Shown here in pieces: positions 19,905 to 30,340 of a DNA stretch of 64,000 nt. The translations under genes were made by a program, and so were the position numbers. Each line of letters opens with the position of its first letter. The first letter of the stretch is position 1. The notes under the pieces are model-generated. The model searched no databases. It was not told the origin of the DNA and saw only the letters and a program-made list of their open reading frames with translations. The DNA comes from Entomomonas asaccharolytica (GTDB taxonomy: Bacteria; Pseudomonadota; Gammaproteobacteria; Pseudomonadales; Pseudomonadaceae): the NCBI RefSeq assembly GCF_016653615.1, contig NZ_CP067393.1:2929673-2993672 (forward strand), read 5' to 3'.

Positions 19905-20066
19905 AACTATTAAATCTCATTAGTAATACTTCATTATCAAAAAACTAATTCTATAATAAATTGCTTAAAGTTATAAATTAATTATTGGTTTATCACCAGT
20001 TAGGAAACCAAACAATACCTCACTGCAATATTGTCTTCGATTTTTCAATAAATAACTGAGGACATT

Positions 20067-20747
20067 ATGACAGTAACAACACCCACTAACTACATACAAT
20101 ACCAAGCAGACGGTATTGCGACTAATTTCTCTATACCTTTCCTATTACTTGCTGATAATGATTTAGAAGTCTATTTAGATAATAATTTATTAACTATAGG
20201 TTATAGCTTAAAAGGTGTTGGCAATCCAATAAGTGAAATTATTTTTACTATTGCCCCTAGAGGCACGCTTTTATTACAACGAAAAATTACCTTACTAAGA
20301 GAAACAGATTATCAAGAAAATGGTGATTTATTAGCTAATACCCTAAATAAAGATTTTGATAGACTCTACTTAGCTTTGCAAGGAATCAGTCAAGATAACT
20401 CTAAAACACTTAGAGTAGAAGATGCCAAAGGTATTGCTGCATTATCTTATGCAAAAAATAGAGCTAATAAGCTATTAGGATTTGATAGTGAAGGGCAACC
20501 TTTACTCATTAATACCAATTCTGGTAGTGCTTTAGAGCTAGCCAAAGACTTAGCAGACCCTAATAACCCAATTAAGGGGGCGGGAATGTTAGGTTATAAC
20601 GAAAATCTTAATTACTCAAATAGAACTGTAGGTACTGCATTAAAAACTATTTCACAAACAATTCCTAAAATCACTATTTCAGTAGATAAGCCAAATAACT
20701 CTATAGGCTCAGAAGGAGAAATTTGGTTACAATTAGAGGAAGAGTAA
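20067..20747 (+). CDS. Phage tail-fibre/tailspike-like virion-attachment protein
   Basis: A 226-residue protein whose first ~120 residues have the N-terminal virion-attachment pattern of T7-type tail fibres and tailspikes: YQADGIATNFSIPF near 11-24, LEVYLDNNLL, ITIAP-like strand EIIFTIAPRGTLLLQRKI near 68-85, RETDYQENGDL near 90-100, then NKDFDRLYLALQ. A region like tailspike connectors follows (IKGAGMLGYN near 165-174, TVGTALKTI). The short C-terminus GEIWLQLEEE resembles phage tail ends. There is no receptor-binding domain on this chain, so it probably acts as an adaptor for the next gene product. GAGG at 20058-20061 precedes the ATG. It is first in a four-gene overlapping run. Confidence 0.75.
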   Translation: MTVTTPTNYIQYQADGIATNFSIPFLLLADNDLEVYLDNNLLTIGYSLKGVGNPISEIIFTIAPRGTLLLQRKITLLRETDYQENGDLLANTLNKDFDRLYLALQGISQDNSKTLRVEDAKGIAALSYAKNRANKLLGFDSEGQPLLINTNSGSALELAKDLADPNNPIKGAGMLGYNENLNYSNRTVGTALKTISQTIPKITISVDKPNNSIGSEGEIWLQLEEE

Positions 20748-21598
20748 TGACAATTCTATTTAAAAAAAATAATCAATGGCTTCCTATAAAGAATATTTAT
20801 AGTTATCAAAATAATCATTGGAAAAGCATTAAGCAGTGTTATGTAAAACAATCAGGTATTTGGCAAAATGTTTGGCAAAATACCATTATTTTTATTAATG
20901 ATATTCCTCAAACCAGTATTAGTATTTTTGAATTAATGGGTAGCCCTTCTAAATCTGGAGATTATATTTTTATTAATAATGCTGAAATAACTGCTAACTA
21001 TGGTGAGCCTGCACTAAAAACAGGTATTTTTCCTAAAAAATCAAAACTTACCATTATTAATAACTCTTATATTAGAGGGCATGGAGGTAATGGAGGCAAG
21101 AGTAGAACAGATGGAGAACCAGGTGGCGACGCTATTTTAATCGAATACCCATGCATAATTGATAATAACAATGGCTATTTATATGGTGGCGGCGGCGGTG
21201 GTGGCGGTTTTTGGGTATCCTACTCTAGTGATGACTCATTCTGGTATGCATTAGGAGGCAGTGGTGGTGCTGGCTCTATATCAGGTATTAGTGTAGAAAA
21301 TCTGACTGGTTCTATAGGAAATCCAACAACAGTAATCAACCCAACTAATGGAACAATAAATAATGGAGGAGGTTTTGGACAAACAGCTTATACAGGCAAC
21401 CCTCCTGCCACTTATAAGTCTGGTGCAGGAGGAGGATTAGGTAAAGCAGGAGAGACCGCAACTTTGTATTCAGGAGGAGGAAAAGTACGCCATAAATTAT
21501 ATTCTGGCGGGGCTGGAGGTTTAGCAGTCAATAAAAATAATTTTGAAGTTACTGTATTAAATATTAATGAAGAAAATATTAAAGGTGAAATTCTATGA
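20747..21598 (+). CDS. Glycine-rich phage tail-tip-like protein
   Basis: A 283-residue protein. Residues 1-45 carry repeated Trp/Tyr units (NNQWLPIKNIYSYQNNHWK, QSGIWQNVW) of the kind seen at the start of glycine-rich phage tail proteins. From about 110 to 260 it is dominated by Gly runs, including eight in a row near residues 148-155, GGSGGAG and SGAGGGLGKAG, a composition like the polyglycine-II bundles of phage distal adhesins. No signal peptide or membrane segment is present. The ATG overlaps the previous stop by one base and is preferred to an in-frame start at 20723, which would lie inside the upstream gene. Receptor binding is inferred. Confidence 0.68.
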   Translation: MTILFKKNNQWLPIKNIYSYQNNHWKSIKQCYVKQSGIWQNVWQNTIIFINDIPQTSISIFELMGSPSKSGDYIFINNAEITANYGEPALKTGIFPKKSKLTIINNSYIRGHGGNGGKSRTDGEPGGDAILIEYPCIIDNNNGYLYGGGGGGGGFWVSYSSDDSFWYALGGSGGAGSISGISVENLTGSIGNPTTVINPTNGTINNGGGFGQTAYTGNPPATYKSGAGGGLGKAGETATLYSGGGKVRHKLYSGGAGGLAVNKNNFEVTVLNINEENIKGEIL

Positions 21599-21867
21599 AT
21601 AATCCAAATAAGTTTATTGTTGTTAAGGTTGATCCTGTGAATAAAACAATGGTGATTGATTGGGGCTATATCCGTTTAAACCATAGAATACCTAATCAAA
21701 TATTAGAAAACCCTCACTTATCTCAAAATGAAGTTATTGAGTTAATAGAAAAAATGAGGCCAAAGCAACCACAACCTATAGAAATTCCAATGGGTTTACA
21801 ATCATTAATTGATAAAACTGATCAACAGTTAAGCCAACAAATTATTCAAGATGAGATTCTATTATGA
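21595..21867 (+). CDS. Uncharacterised 90-residue protein of the tail-fibre cassette
   Basis: Not recognised. A short soluble protein with a beta-type N-terminus (FIVVKVDPVNKTMVIDWGYIRLN, 7-29, quoted in part: VVKVDPVNKTMVIDW) and a helical, Gln/Glu-rich C-terminus. The start overlaps the previous stop by four bases (ATGA) and the stop overlaps the next start in the same way, so translation is tightly coupled within the run. Small proteins in this position of phage tail operons are often fibre-assembly chaperones or minor tail components, but nothing in the sequence proves that here. Confidence 0.6.
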   Translation: MNNPNKFIVVKVDPVNKTMVIDWGYIRLNHRIPNQILENPHLSQNEVIELIEKMRPKQPQPIEIPMGLQSLIDKTDQQLSQQIIQDEILL

Positions 21868-22346
21868 ATCACAAACAAATATCTATTAGAGGTTGTATTC
21901 TTTGCATTGGAAATGGCGTAGAAGATGACACATTTACAAATCCTAATAAAAATGTTGGTGAAATTAATCATTATATTTTTCCAATATTAGGAAGTGGTAG
22001 TGTTTCAAATGGACAGAAAAGTCTTTTATTAGAAGAAGGAAAATTAACTGATTTAACAGCATTTGTAGGCAATGAGATCAACTATCAAGTCGCCAAAGAA
22101 TCTGAATGGGTGGCTTTTAATTCCCTTTTAGAGCGAACAATGAATGTGCAGATAATCACAGAAACACCTACTAATCTATATAAGAACGATCTAGAAGAAA
22201 CTATTTTCGTAGCATTAAAAGGAGAGGTAACTATTAATGAAAAAAGTTTACTTCCTTTCAAATCAGGTCGTTTATTTAAAAGTAATAAAGCAACTATTAT
22301 ATTAAATGAAAATAGCATATTAGCGGCTATTACCTTTAAAGAGTAA
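21864..22346 (+). CDS. Uncharacterised 160-residue cassette protein, possibly a small beta barrel
   Basis: Not recognised. The protein is rich in predicted beta strands. The second half (about 85-158: MNVQIITETPTNLYKN, TIFVALKGEVTINEKSLLPF, SNKATIILNENSILAAITF) has the rhythm of a cupin-like half barrel, but no metal-binding His pair is visible. The N-terminus contains CILCIGNG with two Cys near 11 and 14. It is the last gene of the run, with the start overlapping the previous stop by four bases. After it come 153 non-coding bases and then orn. There is no sign of capsid, integrase or lysis genes around it. Confidence 0.6.
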   Translation: MNHKQISIRGCILCIGNGVEDDTFTNPNKNVGEINHYIFPILGSGSVSNGQKSLLLEEGKLTDLTAFVGNEINYQVAKESEWVAFNSLLERTMNVQIITETPTNLYKNDLEETIFVALKGEVTINEKSLLPFKSGRLFKSNKATIILNENSILAAITFKE

Positions 22347-22499
22347 TTAATTTTATAAATATCCCCTTATTTTCAAACTAAAAACATATTCTTATAGATA
22401 TTTTTTGCAAAAAAAAGCCAGTCATTGCAGAATATCAACTAATTAGTATTTTTATTTAAAGTTCTTATAATTTGAGCTATCAGTAAGGGGATTTTTTAT

Positions 22500-23048
22500 A
22501 TGCAAGATCCAAACAATCTTATATGGATTGATCTTGAAATGACAGGGCTAAATCCAGACAAAGATGTGATTATCGAAATAGCCTCTTTAATTACTGATAG
22601 CCAACTTAATGTATTGGCAGAAGGTCCTGTTATTGCTATTCATCAACCAGATGATCTATTAGATACTATGGATGAGTGGAATACTACCCAACATGGCAAT
22701 TCTGGTTTAACTCAGCGGGTCAAAGACAGCAAAATAACTACTGCTGAAGCGGAGCAACTGACTTTGGAGTTTTTTAAACAATGGGTACCTGCTAATTGTT
22801 CTCCTATTTGTGGTAATAGTATTTGTCAAGATCGGCGTTTTCTTTATCGACTTATGCCCAAGGTGGAATCATACTTTCACTATCGAAACTTAGATGTCTC
22901 CACACTAAAAGAACTAGCTAAACGTTGGGCACCAGAAATTATGGATGGTTTTAAAAAGAATAACACTCATTTGGCTATGGATGATATTAAAGACTCTTTA
23001 GCAGAGCTAAAATATTACCGCCAACACTTTATACAATTGCCTAAATAA
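22500..23048 (+). CDS. orn: Oligoribonuclease
   Basis: A 182-residue DEDDh 3'-5' exonuclease that degrades 2-5-nt RNAs, especially pGpG from cyclic-di-GMP turnover. The catalytic acidic residues are visible: D and E in WIDLEMTGL near 9-17, D in [12 protein letters not shown] near 106-117, and H/D in [10 protein letters not shown] near 158-167. The length matches Orn (about 180). A strong AAGGGG ribosome site lies 10 bases before ATG 22500. In Pseudomonas orn lies next to rsgA with queG further on; here queG is absent and nnrD follows after 3 bases. Confidence 0.97.
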   Translation: MQDPNNLIWIDLEMTGLNPDKDVIIEIASLITDSQLNVLAEGPVIAIHQPDDLLDTMDEWNTTQHGNSGLTQRVKDSKITTAEAEQLTLEFFKQWVPANCSPICGNSICQDRRFLYRLMPKVESYFHYRNLDVSTLKELAKRWAPEIMDGFKKNNTHLAMDDIKDSLAELKYYRQHFIQLPK

Positions 23049-23051
23049 GCT

Positions 23052-23894
23052 ATGACTACACCTCAGCCAGTAATACTTGATAAAACCACAGTACCTAAAC
23101 TACCTCCCCGCCCCTTAGATGCCCATAAAGGGCAGTTTGGTCATCTTTTAATTATAGGTGGCGATCATGGTACAGGTGGTGCTCCTTTGTTATCAGCTGA
23201 GATGGCATTACGTGCTGGCGCAGGCATGGTTTCTATGGCTACACGTCCTGAATATATTTGTGCTGTACTAGCCCGCAGGCCTGAAATAATGTGTTTGGGC
23301 ATTCATTCTGCTAATCAACTCTATTCATTAACCAAAAAAGCTAACGTATTGGTAGTGGGTATGGGATTAGGACAAAGCGCATGGAGCCAGAGCTTATTAT
23401 CTATAGTAGCTACTATTGATAAACCGCAAGTATGGGATGCCGATGCTTTAAATCTATTATCACAAGGAAAAGCTAAGCTACCAAGAGACAGTATTATTAC
23501 TCCCCACCTAGGAGAGGCTGCAAGATTACTCAACTGTGATATAAAAACTATCCAACAAGACAAAGTACAAGCAGCTATTAAGATTAGACAACAATATCAG
23601 TGTACTGTAGTACTAAAAGGAAAAGGAACACTGATTGCTGGCTTAGATAATAGCCTCACCCTTTGTGAACATGGACATCCTGCAATGGCAGGCGCAGGCT
23701 TAGGTGATGTGTTAGCAGGTTTAATAGGTGCTTTACTTGCTCAGCACTTAACAGCCACAGAAGCAGCGCAACTTGCTGTTTGGTTACATGCTAGGGCAGG
23801 AGAACAATTAGGAAAACAAGGCCGGGGTTTATTAGCCAGTGATTTATTTCCCGTTATACGCAAACTATTAGAAGAACATTGTCCATGTCTATAA
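23052..23894 (+). CDS. nnrD: ADP-dependent NAD(P)H-hydrate dehydratase
   Basis: A 280-residue ribokinase-like repair enzyme that converts the S form of damaged NAD(P)H hydrate back to NAD(P)H using ADP. Visible motifs: [20 protein letters not shown] near 28-47 (shown in part [10 protein letters not shown]), the ADP-binding [11 protein letters not shown], and [18 protein letters not shown] near 214-231 with the catalytic GLGD. E. coli and many gammaproteobacteria fuse this domain to an N-terminal epimerase (NnrE); here the epimerase half is missing and does not occur elsewhere in the window. It lies between orn and tsaE with overlaps that suggest one operon. Confidence 0.93.
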   Translation: MTTPQPVILDKTTVPKLPPRPLDAHKGQFGHLLIIGGDHGTGGAPLLSAEMALRAGAGMVSMATRPEYICAVLARRPEIMCLGIHSANQLYSLTKKANVLVVGMGLGQSAWSQSLLSIVATIDKPQVWDADALNLLSQGKAKLPRDSIITPHLGEAARLLNCDIKTIQQDKVQAAIKIRQQYQCTVVLKGKGTLIAGLDNSLTLCEHGHPAMAGAGLGDVLAGLIGALLAQHLTATEAAQLAVWLHARAGEQLGKQGRGLLASDLFPVIRKLLEEHCPCL

Positions 23895-24346
23895 TTTTTA
23901 CCGTAGATGAACCTACTATGCTACAAATTGCAGCTAAACTAGCAAAAATCAGTAAGGGAGTAGGTGTATTCTATCTAAAAGGTGATTTAGGGGCAGGTAA
24001 AACTACTTTCTCAAGAGGATTCTTACAAGCTTTAGGTCATCAAGGTACTGTTAAAAGTCCAACGTTTACTTTAGTAGAACCCTATCAATTATCTACAGGT
24101 ATGGCTTACCATTTTGATTTGTACCGTCTTGCGGATCCTGAAGAACTAGAGTTTATGGGAATTAGAGATTATTTTACAGAGAATTCCTTATGCTTAATCG
24201 AGTGGCCTGAGCAAGGACAAGGTGTACTTCCTCCATCAGATCTACAAATAACTATTGAGCATTTAGCTAATCAAAGAAAACTAATCCTCACACCTTTTAG
24301 TGAAAAAGCTAGGCTTTGGTGCAATACTTTAAATACACTAAATTAA
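23885..24346 (+). CDS. tsaE: tRNA threonylcarbamoyladenosine synthesis ATPase TsaE
   Basis: A 153-residue P-loop ATPase that supports TsaB/TsaD in t6A37 tRNA modification. Walker [14 protein letters not shown] is near 35-47, then [10 protein letters not shown] and the [17 protein letters not shown] block near 78-94, and a Walker-B-like [10 protein letters not shown]. The frame is open to a TTG at 23879, but ATG 23885 is preferred (MSIIFTVDE). Either way it overlaps nnrD by 10 bases or more, so the two are translationally coupled. amiB follows after a 143-base gap. Confidence 0.95.
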   Translation: MSIIFTVDEPTMLQIAAKLAKISKGVGVFYLKGDLGAGKTTFSRGFLQALGHQGTVKSPTFTLVEPYQLSTGMAYHFDLYRLADPEELEFMGIRDYFTENSLCLIEWPEQGQGVLPPSDLQITIEHLANQRKLILTPFSEKARLWCNTLNTLN

Positions 24347-24489
24347 GTTATATTCTGTAAACAAATCTTCCCCTATTCCATTATTTAATAATGGCATACT
24401 TTGTGCGATACTGTACTAATTTTAGTGATAAATAAGCAACAAATGGATCTATATAAATAACCATTGCTTTAAAAATATAGAGACTCTTA

Positions 24490-25878
24490 ATGGCAATAAA
24501 AAGGCTGTTTGCAAATACAATAGGTGTTTTACTACTACTTATTACTTTTAATGCATTTGCAGAAACGACAATTAAGGGAGTTCGCCTATGGCGTGCCCCA
24601 GATAATACACGTATTGTATTTGATCTATCAGGGCCTGTTAAACATAACATGTTCACCCTGAGTGGCCCTGAACGAATCATTATTGATATAAGCAATATAA
24701 CATTAGCAACCTCTTTGGATGATTTAAATCTTAAAGATACCCCTATCACTAGTATCCGCAGTTCAGCCCAAGGTAGCAAAGATATAAGACTTGTTTTTGA
24801 TCTCTCAAGCAAAGTAACACCTAAAGTCTTTACTCTGCCACCTAATGAACCATACGGAAATCGTTTAGTGGTTGATTTATACGATAACCTAGCAACATCA
24901 TCCATATCAACAACCACTGTGACCAAAACAGAGTCAGCCATTACGACGACCACTGTTACTACAACCGCCCCCTCTCCTACTATTACTAGAAGCCGAGATA
25001 TTATTATTGCTATCGATCCAGGGCATGGTGGAGAGGATCCTGGTGCGATAGGTTCTGGTGGCAGAAAAGAAAAAGATGTAGTACTACAAATTGCCAAAGA
25101 ATTACAAAGAGAGCTTAACCAACAAAATGGCTTTAAAGCTGAGCTCACTCGTAAAACAGATTACTTTATCCCTTTAAGACAACGCCCACAAATTGCTAGA
25201 AAAATGGGAGCAGATCTCTTTATCTCCGTTCATGCAGATGCTGCACCCAAAGCAGCAGCTTATGGCGCATCGGTATTTGCTATTTCTGACCGCGGCGCCA
25301 CATCAGAAACAGCTCGTTGGTTAGCAGATACTGAAAACCGATCAGACTTAATTGGTGGCGCAGGTTCTGTAAGTTTAGATGGAAAAGATCAAGTTCTTGC
25401 AGGGGTATTATTAGATTTATCAATGACTGCTGTAATGTCATCTAGTCTTGATGTAGGCCAGAAAGTACTGGATAATATGGGCAAGACAACAGCCCTACAT
25501 AAGAAAAGAGTGGAGCAAGCAGGTTTTGTGGTACTAAAATCTCCAGACATTCCCTCTATTCTAGTGGAAACGGGCTTTATTTCAAATCCAAATGAAGCAA
25601 GAAAGTTAGCCACTAAAAGCCACCAACAAGCACTGGCAAGATCTATTCGAACAGGTGTTGTAGCTTACTTTAAAAAGAATCCTCCACCAGGCACATATTT
25701 AGATCAATTGCGTAATGGTGGACAAGTGGCTGCATCTACTCATAAAGTAACCAAAGGTGATACATTAGGTGCTATTGCCGTGAGATATGGGGTAAAAATA
25801 GCTGACCTTAAAAAAGCTAACAACCTTGCTAATGATAATATACGGATTGGTCAAACATTAAAAATCCCTGCAAAATAA
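24490..25878 (+). CDS. amiB: N-acetylmuramoyl-L-alanine amidase AmiB
   Basis: A 462-residue periplasmic zinc amidase that splits peptidoglycan during septation. In order: signal peptide (about 1-24, cleaved after AFA), AMIN domain (27-125) for envelope targeting, a Ser/Thr-rich linker (135-170), and the Amidase_3 domain (172-395) with the zinc motif [12 protein letters not shown], the second His in ISVHADAA and the catalytic Glu in [11 protein letters not shown]-terminal LysM domain (about 417-460, [19 protein letters not shown]) follows. AmiB is activated via FtsEX-EnvC in other bacteria; ftsEX is present at 49705-51356. The tsaE-amiB-mutL order is conserved. Confidence 0.95.
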   Translation: MAIKRLFANTIGVLLLLITFNAFAETTIKGVRLWRAPDNTRIVFDLSGPVKHNMFTLSGPERIIIDISNITLATSLDDLNLKDTPITSIRSSAQGSKDIRLVFDLSSKVTPKVFTLPPNEPYGNRLVVDLYDNLATSSISTTTVTKTESAITTTTVTTTAPSPTITRSRDIIIAIDPGHGGEDPGAIGSGGRKEKDVVLQIAKELQRELNQQNGFKAELTRKTDYFIPLRQRPQIARKMGADLFISVHADAAPKAAAYGASVFAISDRGATSETARWLADTENRSDLIGGAGSVSLDGKDQVLAGVLLDLSMTAVMSSSLDVGQKVLDNMGKTTALHKKRVEQAGFVVLKSPDIPSILVETGFISNPNEARKLATKSHQQALARSIRTGVVAYFKKNPPPGTYLDQLRNGGQVAASTHKVTKGDTLGAIAVRYGVKIADLKKANNLANDNIRIGQTLKIPAK

Positions 25879-25888
25879 TGGAATTGCT

Positions 25889-27748
25889 ATGTCACAAATT
25901 CATTTACTTAGCCCTTTACTCGCTAACCAGATAGCAGCAGGCGAAGTAGTAGAAAGACCTGCCTCTGTCGTTAAAGAGTTATTAGAAAATAGTTTAGATG
26001 CAGGTGCTAAACGTATAGATATCGATATTGAACAAGGTGGCACTAAACTATTACGTATCCGTGATGATGGCTGTGGTATTATTTATGACGATCTTACACT
26101 TGCCTTAGCACGACATGCAACCAGCAAAATCAATGATCTAGAAGACCTAGAACATGTTTGTAGTTTAGGTTTTCGTGGTGAAGCATTAGCTTCCATTAGT
26201 TCTGTTTCTAGGCTTACTTTAACTTCACGCACAGCCGATGCTGAACAAGCTTGGCAAGTAGCTACTGAAGGTAAGCAGATGGAAAGCAAAATACAGCCAG
26301 CAGCTCATCCTAAAGGAACGACTTTAGAAGTAAGAGACTTATTCTTTAACACGCCTGCTCGCCGTAAGTTTTTAAAAACTGAAAAAACCGAATTTGACCA
26401 TATTCAAGAAGTAGTTAGACGTTTATCGCTCGCTCATTTTGAAGTGGCTTTTCACCTTACCCATAATGGTAAAACCATATTCTCACTACACCCTGCTCTT
26501 GACGAAATTGCAAGAGCAAGAAGAGTAGCGCTTGTTTGTGGGAGTGAATTTTTGAATCAATCCACAACCATTGCTATAGAAAGAGAAGGTTTACACCTTT
26601 ATGGATGGGTTGGTTTACCTACTTTTTCTCGTAGCCAAGCAGATTTACAATACTTCTATGTAAATGGGCGGATGGTTCGCGATAAATTAGTAGCCCATGC
26701 TGTACGGCAAGCATACCGTGATGTTCTTTATAATGGTCGGCACCCTACCTTTGTGTTATTTCTACAACTTGATCCTGCTTTGGTAGATGTTAATGTACAT
26801 CCTACCAAACATGAAGTTCGTTTTAGAGATGGCCGATTAGTTCATGATTTTCTTTATAGCTCATTACATAGGGCATTAGCAGAAGTTCGACCAGAAAATC
26901 AACTGGCTAATGCTCCTGTCATATCTCAGCCAATAGTAACTGGTAAAGAAGCAGGTGAATTTGCGGGACAGAGAGAAATGGGTTTAGCCAGTACTATTCA
27001 AACCACTTCTGCCACAACCTCTAATCATAATTTCTCAGCAAATTACACACCACCTTATAATAGAAATAATGTACCTCCACTGAGTGAACTGAAAGGTAAA
27101 TATGAAGCTTATTATGCGCCTTTAGCAGATGATACCTCCCTCACATCTATAGACGCACCAGATACTCCTCCATTAGGCTATGCATTAGCCCAATTAAAAG
27201 GTATCTATATTCTAGCTGAAAATGAGCAAGGTTTAGTGTTAGTAGATATGCATGCAGCCCATGAACGTATTACTTATGAACGACTCAAGCTAACTATGCA
27301 AACAGAAGGTTTAAAAGGACAGCCTTTACTTGTACCAGAAACCATTGCTGTTAGCCAACGTGAAGCAGACTGTGCCGAAACACATAGCCAGTGGTTTAGC
27401 CAATTAGGCTTTGAGTTGCAAAGATTGGGGCCAGAAACATTAGCGATTAGACAAACACCTGCATTACTAAAACAAGCACAAGCCAATCAATTAGTACGCG
27501 ATGTATTAGCTGATTTACTAGAATATGGTACCTCTGATCGCATTCAAGCCCATATCAATGAGTTATTAGCCACAATGGCTTGCCATGGCTCTGTGAGAGC
27601 TAATCGTCGCTTAACGATTCCTGAAATGAATGCACTATTAAGGGATATGGAACAAACAGAACGTAGCGGGCAATGTAATCATGGTCGCCCCACTTGGACA
27701 CAACTTGCTTTAGAAGATTTAGATAAACTGTTCTTAAGGGGTAAATAA
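25889..27748 (+). CDS. mutL: DNA mismatch repair protein MutL
   Basis: A 619-residue GHKL ATPase that links MutS mismatch recognition to strand removal. The N-terminal ATPase shows [11 protein letters not shown] near 32-42, DDGCGI near 56-61, and GFRGEAL with SS after it near 92-98. Transducer motifs include PTKHEVRF near 307-314. The C-terminal dimer domain carries [15 protein letters not shown] near 452-466, the DxHAx2Ex4E endonuclease motif, and ends with CNHGRPTW. This suggests a MutL with nicking activity, as in Pseudomonas and unlike E. coli. It begins 10 bases after amiB, and the stop overlaps the miaA start by one base. Confidence 0.96.
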   Translation: MSQIHLLSPLLANQIAAGEVVERPASVVKELLENSLDAGAKRIDIDIEQGGTKLLRIRDDGCGIIYDDLTLALARHATSKINDLEDLEHVCSLGFRGEALASISSVSRLTLTSRTADAEQAWQVATEGKQMESKIQPAAHPKGTTLEVRDLFFNTPARRKFLKTEKTEFDHIQEVVRRLSLAHFEVAFHLTHNGKTIFSLHPALDEIARARRVALVCGSEFLNQSTTIAIEREGLHLYGWVGLPTFSRSQADLQYFYVNGRMVRDKLVAHAVRQAYRDVLYNGRHPTFVLFLQLDPALVDVNVHPTKHEVRFRDGRLVHDFLYSSLHRALAEVRPENQLANAPVISQPIVTGKEAGEFAGQREMGLASTIQTTSATTSNHNFSANYTPPYNRNNVPPLSELKGKYEAYYAPLADDTSLTSIDAPDTPPLGYALAQLKGIYILAENEQGLVLVDMHAAHERITYERLKLTMQTEGLKGQPLLVPETIAVSQREADCAETHSQWFSQLGFELQRLGPETLAIRQTPALLKQAQANQLVRDVLADLLEYGTSDRIQAHINELLATMACHGSVRANRRLTIPEMNALLRDMEQTERSGQCNHGRPTWTQLALEDLDKLFLRGK

Positions 27749-28710
27749 TGACCAATAAGTTACCCCCTGCTATTTTTTTAATGGGTCCTACTGCTTCAGG
27801 TAAAACAGATTTAGCATTACAACTGGCTGATAAACTACCTTGTGATATTATTAGTGTCGACTCTGCACTGGTCTATAAAGGTATGGATATAGGCACTGCT
27901 AAGCCATCTAAACAAATACTTAGCCAATATCCCCACCAACTTGTAGATATTCTAGATCCTGTTGAAGCCTATTCTGCTGCTGATTTTAGTAAAGATGCCT
28001 TAGTAGCAATGGAGCAATCAACTAAGCAAGGGCGAATCCCCTTATTAGTGGGTGGTACTATGCTGTATTACAAAGCATTATTAGAAGGACTGGCCACCTT
28101 ACCTTCGGCGGAACCTGAACTACGTACTACTTTAGAAAATCGAATTAAGCAAGAAGGTGTCAGCGCACTACATGAAGAGTTACAAAAAATTGACCCTTTA
28201 TCAGCCACTCGAATCCATCCTAATGATCCGCAACGTATTATCAGAGCATTAGAAGTATATTTGCTCACTGGTAAAACACTTACAGAGCACTATCAACAAC
28301 AAAATGACACAAAAAACCAGTGTGGACATGCGCTACCCTATACTATGGTGCAATTTGCGATAGCCCCTGTAGAGCGTTATATTCTCCATCAACGTATTGA
28401 GTTACGTTTTAAGGAAATGTTAAAACAAGGGTTTATCGATGAAGTGGCTAATTTAAAAGCTAGGTCAGATTTACATGCCGATCTACCCTCTATGCGTGCC
28501 GTAGGCTATAGGCAAGTATGGGACTTTTTGTCAGGTAAATTGGACTTTGAAAATATGCAAGAACGTGGCATTATAGCGACACGTCAACTTGCTAAAAGGC
28601 AGTTTACTTGGTTGCGGGGTTGGCAAAATGTAAATTGGTTAGATAGTTTAGCCTCAAATAATTTATCGAAACTATTGAACTATTTACATATGACATCTAT
28701 CTTATCTTAG
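27748..28710 (+). CDS. miaA: tRNA dimethylallyltransferase MiaA
   Basis: A 320-residue enzyme that adds the dimethylallyl group to A37 of tRNAs reading UNN codons, the first step of ms2i6A. The P-loop [14 protein letters not shown] is at 12-25, the catalytic and binding region [20 protein letters not shown] near 35-54 (in part: [14 protein letters not shown]), and [17 protein letters not shown] near 101-117. The C-terminal [11 protein letters not shown] block is present. It forms the mutL-miaA-hfq-hflX superoperon known in gammaproteobacteria. The ATG overlaps the mutL stop (TAATG), indicating coupled translation. Confidence 0.96.
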   Translation: MTNKLPPAIFLMGPTASGKTDLALQLADKLPCDIISVDSALVYKGMDIGTAKPSKQILSQYPHQLVDILDPVEAYSAADFSKDALVAMEQSTKQGRIPLLVGGTMLYYKALLEGLATLPSAEPELRTTLENRIKQEGVSALHEELQKIDPLSATRIHPNDPQRIIRALEVYLLTGKTLTEHYQQQNDTKNQCGHALPYTMVQFAIAPVERYILHQRIELRFKEMLKQGFIDEVANLKARSDLHADLPSMRAVGYRQVWDFLSGKLDFENMQERGIIATRQLAKRQFTWLRGWQNVNWLDSLASNNLSKLLNYLHMTSILS

Positions 28711-28749
28711 TGTTAGCTGTTAATTATAATTTAAAAATATTAATTTTAA

Positions 28750-29019
<270 letters not shown>

Positions 29020-29031
29020 TGGAAGTTTATA

Positions 29032-30330
29032 TTGCTGTTTGAACGTCCAGGTGGCGGTGAAAAGGCTATTCTTATCCATTTGCATACTCAAGAAATGGAT
29101 GAAAGAGAAGACCCTCAAGAGTTTCAAGAGCTTGCACATTCAGCAGGTGCTGAATGTGTAGCTTTTATTGAGATAAGCCGTTATCAACCCTCTGCTAAAT
29201 TTTTAATAGGTTCAGGTAAAGTTGAAGAGCTACATGCTCAGGTTAAGGCTTTGCAAGCTGAACTTGTTATTGTTAACCATACCCTTACCCCTAGTCAGGA
29301 ACGTAATTTAGAACGTGCCTTAGAATGCCGTGTTATTGATCGCACAGGGCTGATTCTTGATATCTTTGCACAACGTGCGAGAACCCATGAAGGTAAATTA
29401 CAGGTTGAACTCGCTCAGCTAGACCATATGAGTACTCGTCTTGTTAGAGGCTGGACTCATCTTGAGCGACAAAAAGGTGGTATTGGTTTACGTGGGCCAG
29501 GTGAAACCCAATTAGAAACCGATAGACGCTTATTAAGAATTCGTGTTAAACAACTTAAACAGAAACTAGAGAAAGTTCGCAATCAACGAGAACAAGCTCG
29601 TCGAGGTAGACAACGTGCTGAAGTTCCTCTTATTTCTTTAGTTGGTTATACCAATGCTGGTAAATCCACATTATTTAACGAATTAACACACTCTTTAGTA
29701 TTAGCTGCCGACCAACTGTTTGCAACTCTTGATCCGACACTGCGTCGCCTGGAATTACCTGATAAAGGGCGGGTAGTTTTTGCGGATACAGTGGGATTTA
29801 TTCGCCACTTACCCCATAAATTAGTGGAAGCATTTAGAGCCACTTTAGAAGAGTCAGCTAATGCTGATTTACTGATCCACGTTATTGATGCTCATGAACC
29901 TGAGCGTATGTTGCAAATTGAACAAGTCCTTAAAGTCCTACAAGAAATAGGCGCAGATAAGATACCGTTATTAGAAGTCTATAATAAAATAGATTTAATG
30001 GATGATGTTGAACCACAAATACAGCGTGATGATAATGGCAAACCACAAAGAGTATGGTTATCTGCACAAAATAATCAGGGACTTGATTTACTTATCAAGG
30101 CCATTGATGAATTACTTAGCGATGATATTTATACAGGTACCTTACGTTTATCACCCTCACTCAGTAAATTAAGAGCCCGTTTTTTTGAAACTAATTCTGT
30201 TCAAAAAGAACAAATTGATGAGCAAGGTAATTCACTCCTTACTATTCGTATTAGCCAAATTGATTTAAGTCGTTTACTAACCAAAGAACATCTTAATAAA
30301 GATACATTTTTGCAAGAATATACCATTTGA
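29032..30330 (+). CDS. hflX: Ribosome-dissociating GTPase HflX
   Basis: A 432-residue Obg-HflX GTPase that binds the 50S subunit and splits stalled ribosomes under stress. It has the N-terminal nucleotide-binding HflX domain (to about 185, ending with the helical KQLKQKLEKVRNQREQAR region), then G1 GYTNAGKSTLFN near 204-215, G3 DTVGFIRHLP near 251-260 and G4 YNKIDLM near 319-325. The start is TTG at 29032 with GGAAG at 29021-29025; there is no better ATG. In Pseudomonas hflK-hflC follow; here a terminator and folD come next. Confidence 0.95.
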   Translation: MLFERPGGGEKAILIHLHTQEMDEREDPQEFQELAHSAGAECVAFIEISRYQPSAKFLIGSGKVEELHAQVKALQAELVIVNHTLTPSQERNLERALECRVIDRTGLILDIFAQRARTHEGKLQVELAQLDHMSTRLVRGWTHLERQKGGIGLRGPGETQLETDRRLLRIRVKQLKQKLEKVRNQREQARRGRQRAEVPLISLVGYTNAGKSTLFNELTHSLVLAADQLFATLDPTLRRLELPDKGRVVFADTVGFIRHLPHKLVEAFRATLEESANADLLIHVIDAHEPERMLQIEQVLKVLQEIGADKIPLLEVYNKIDLMDDVEPQIQRDDNGKPQRVWLSAQNNQGLDLLIKAIDELLSDDIYTGTLRLSPSLSKLRARFFETNSVQKEQIDEQGNSLLTIRISQIDLSRLLTKEHLNKDTFLQEYTI

Positions 30331-30340
30331 TTTTATAACA

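Noticed and set aside
19905-22499. Attachment-site-like direct repeats flanking the tail-fibre cassette
   Set aside because: Only AACTAATT-type AT-rich matches were found at 19942 and 22437; too short and common to call att sites.
24381-25148. 255-codon open frame antisense to amiB
   Set aside because: Lies over the signal peptide, AMIN and linker codons of amiB, shows no family pattern, and is a shadow of the biased codon use of that gene.
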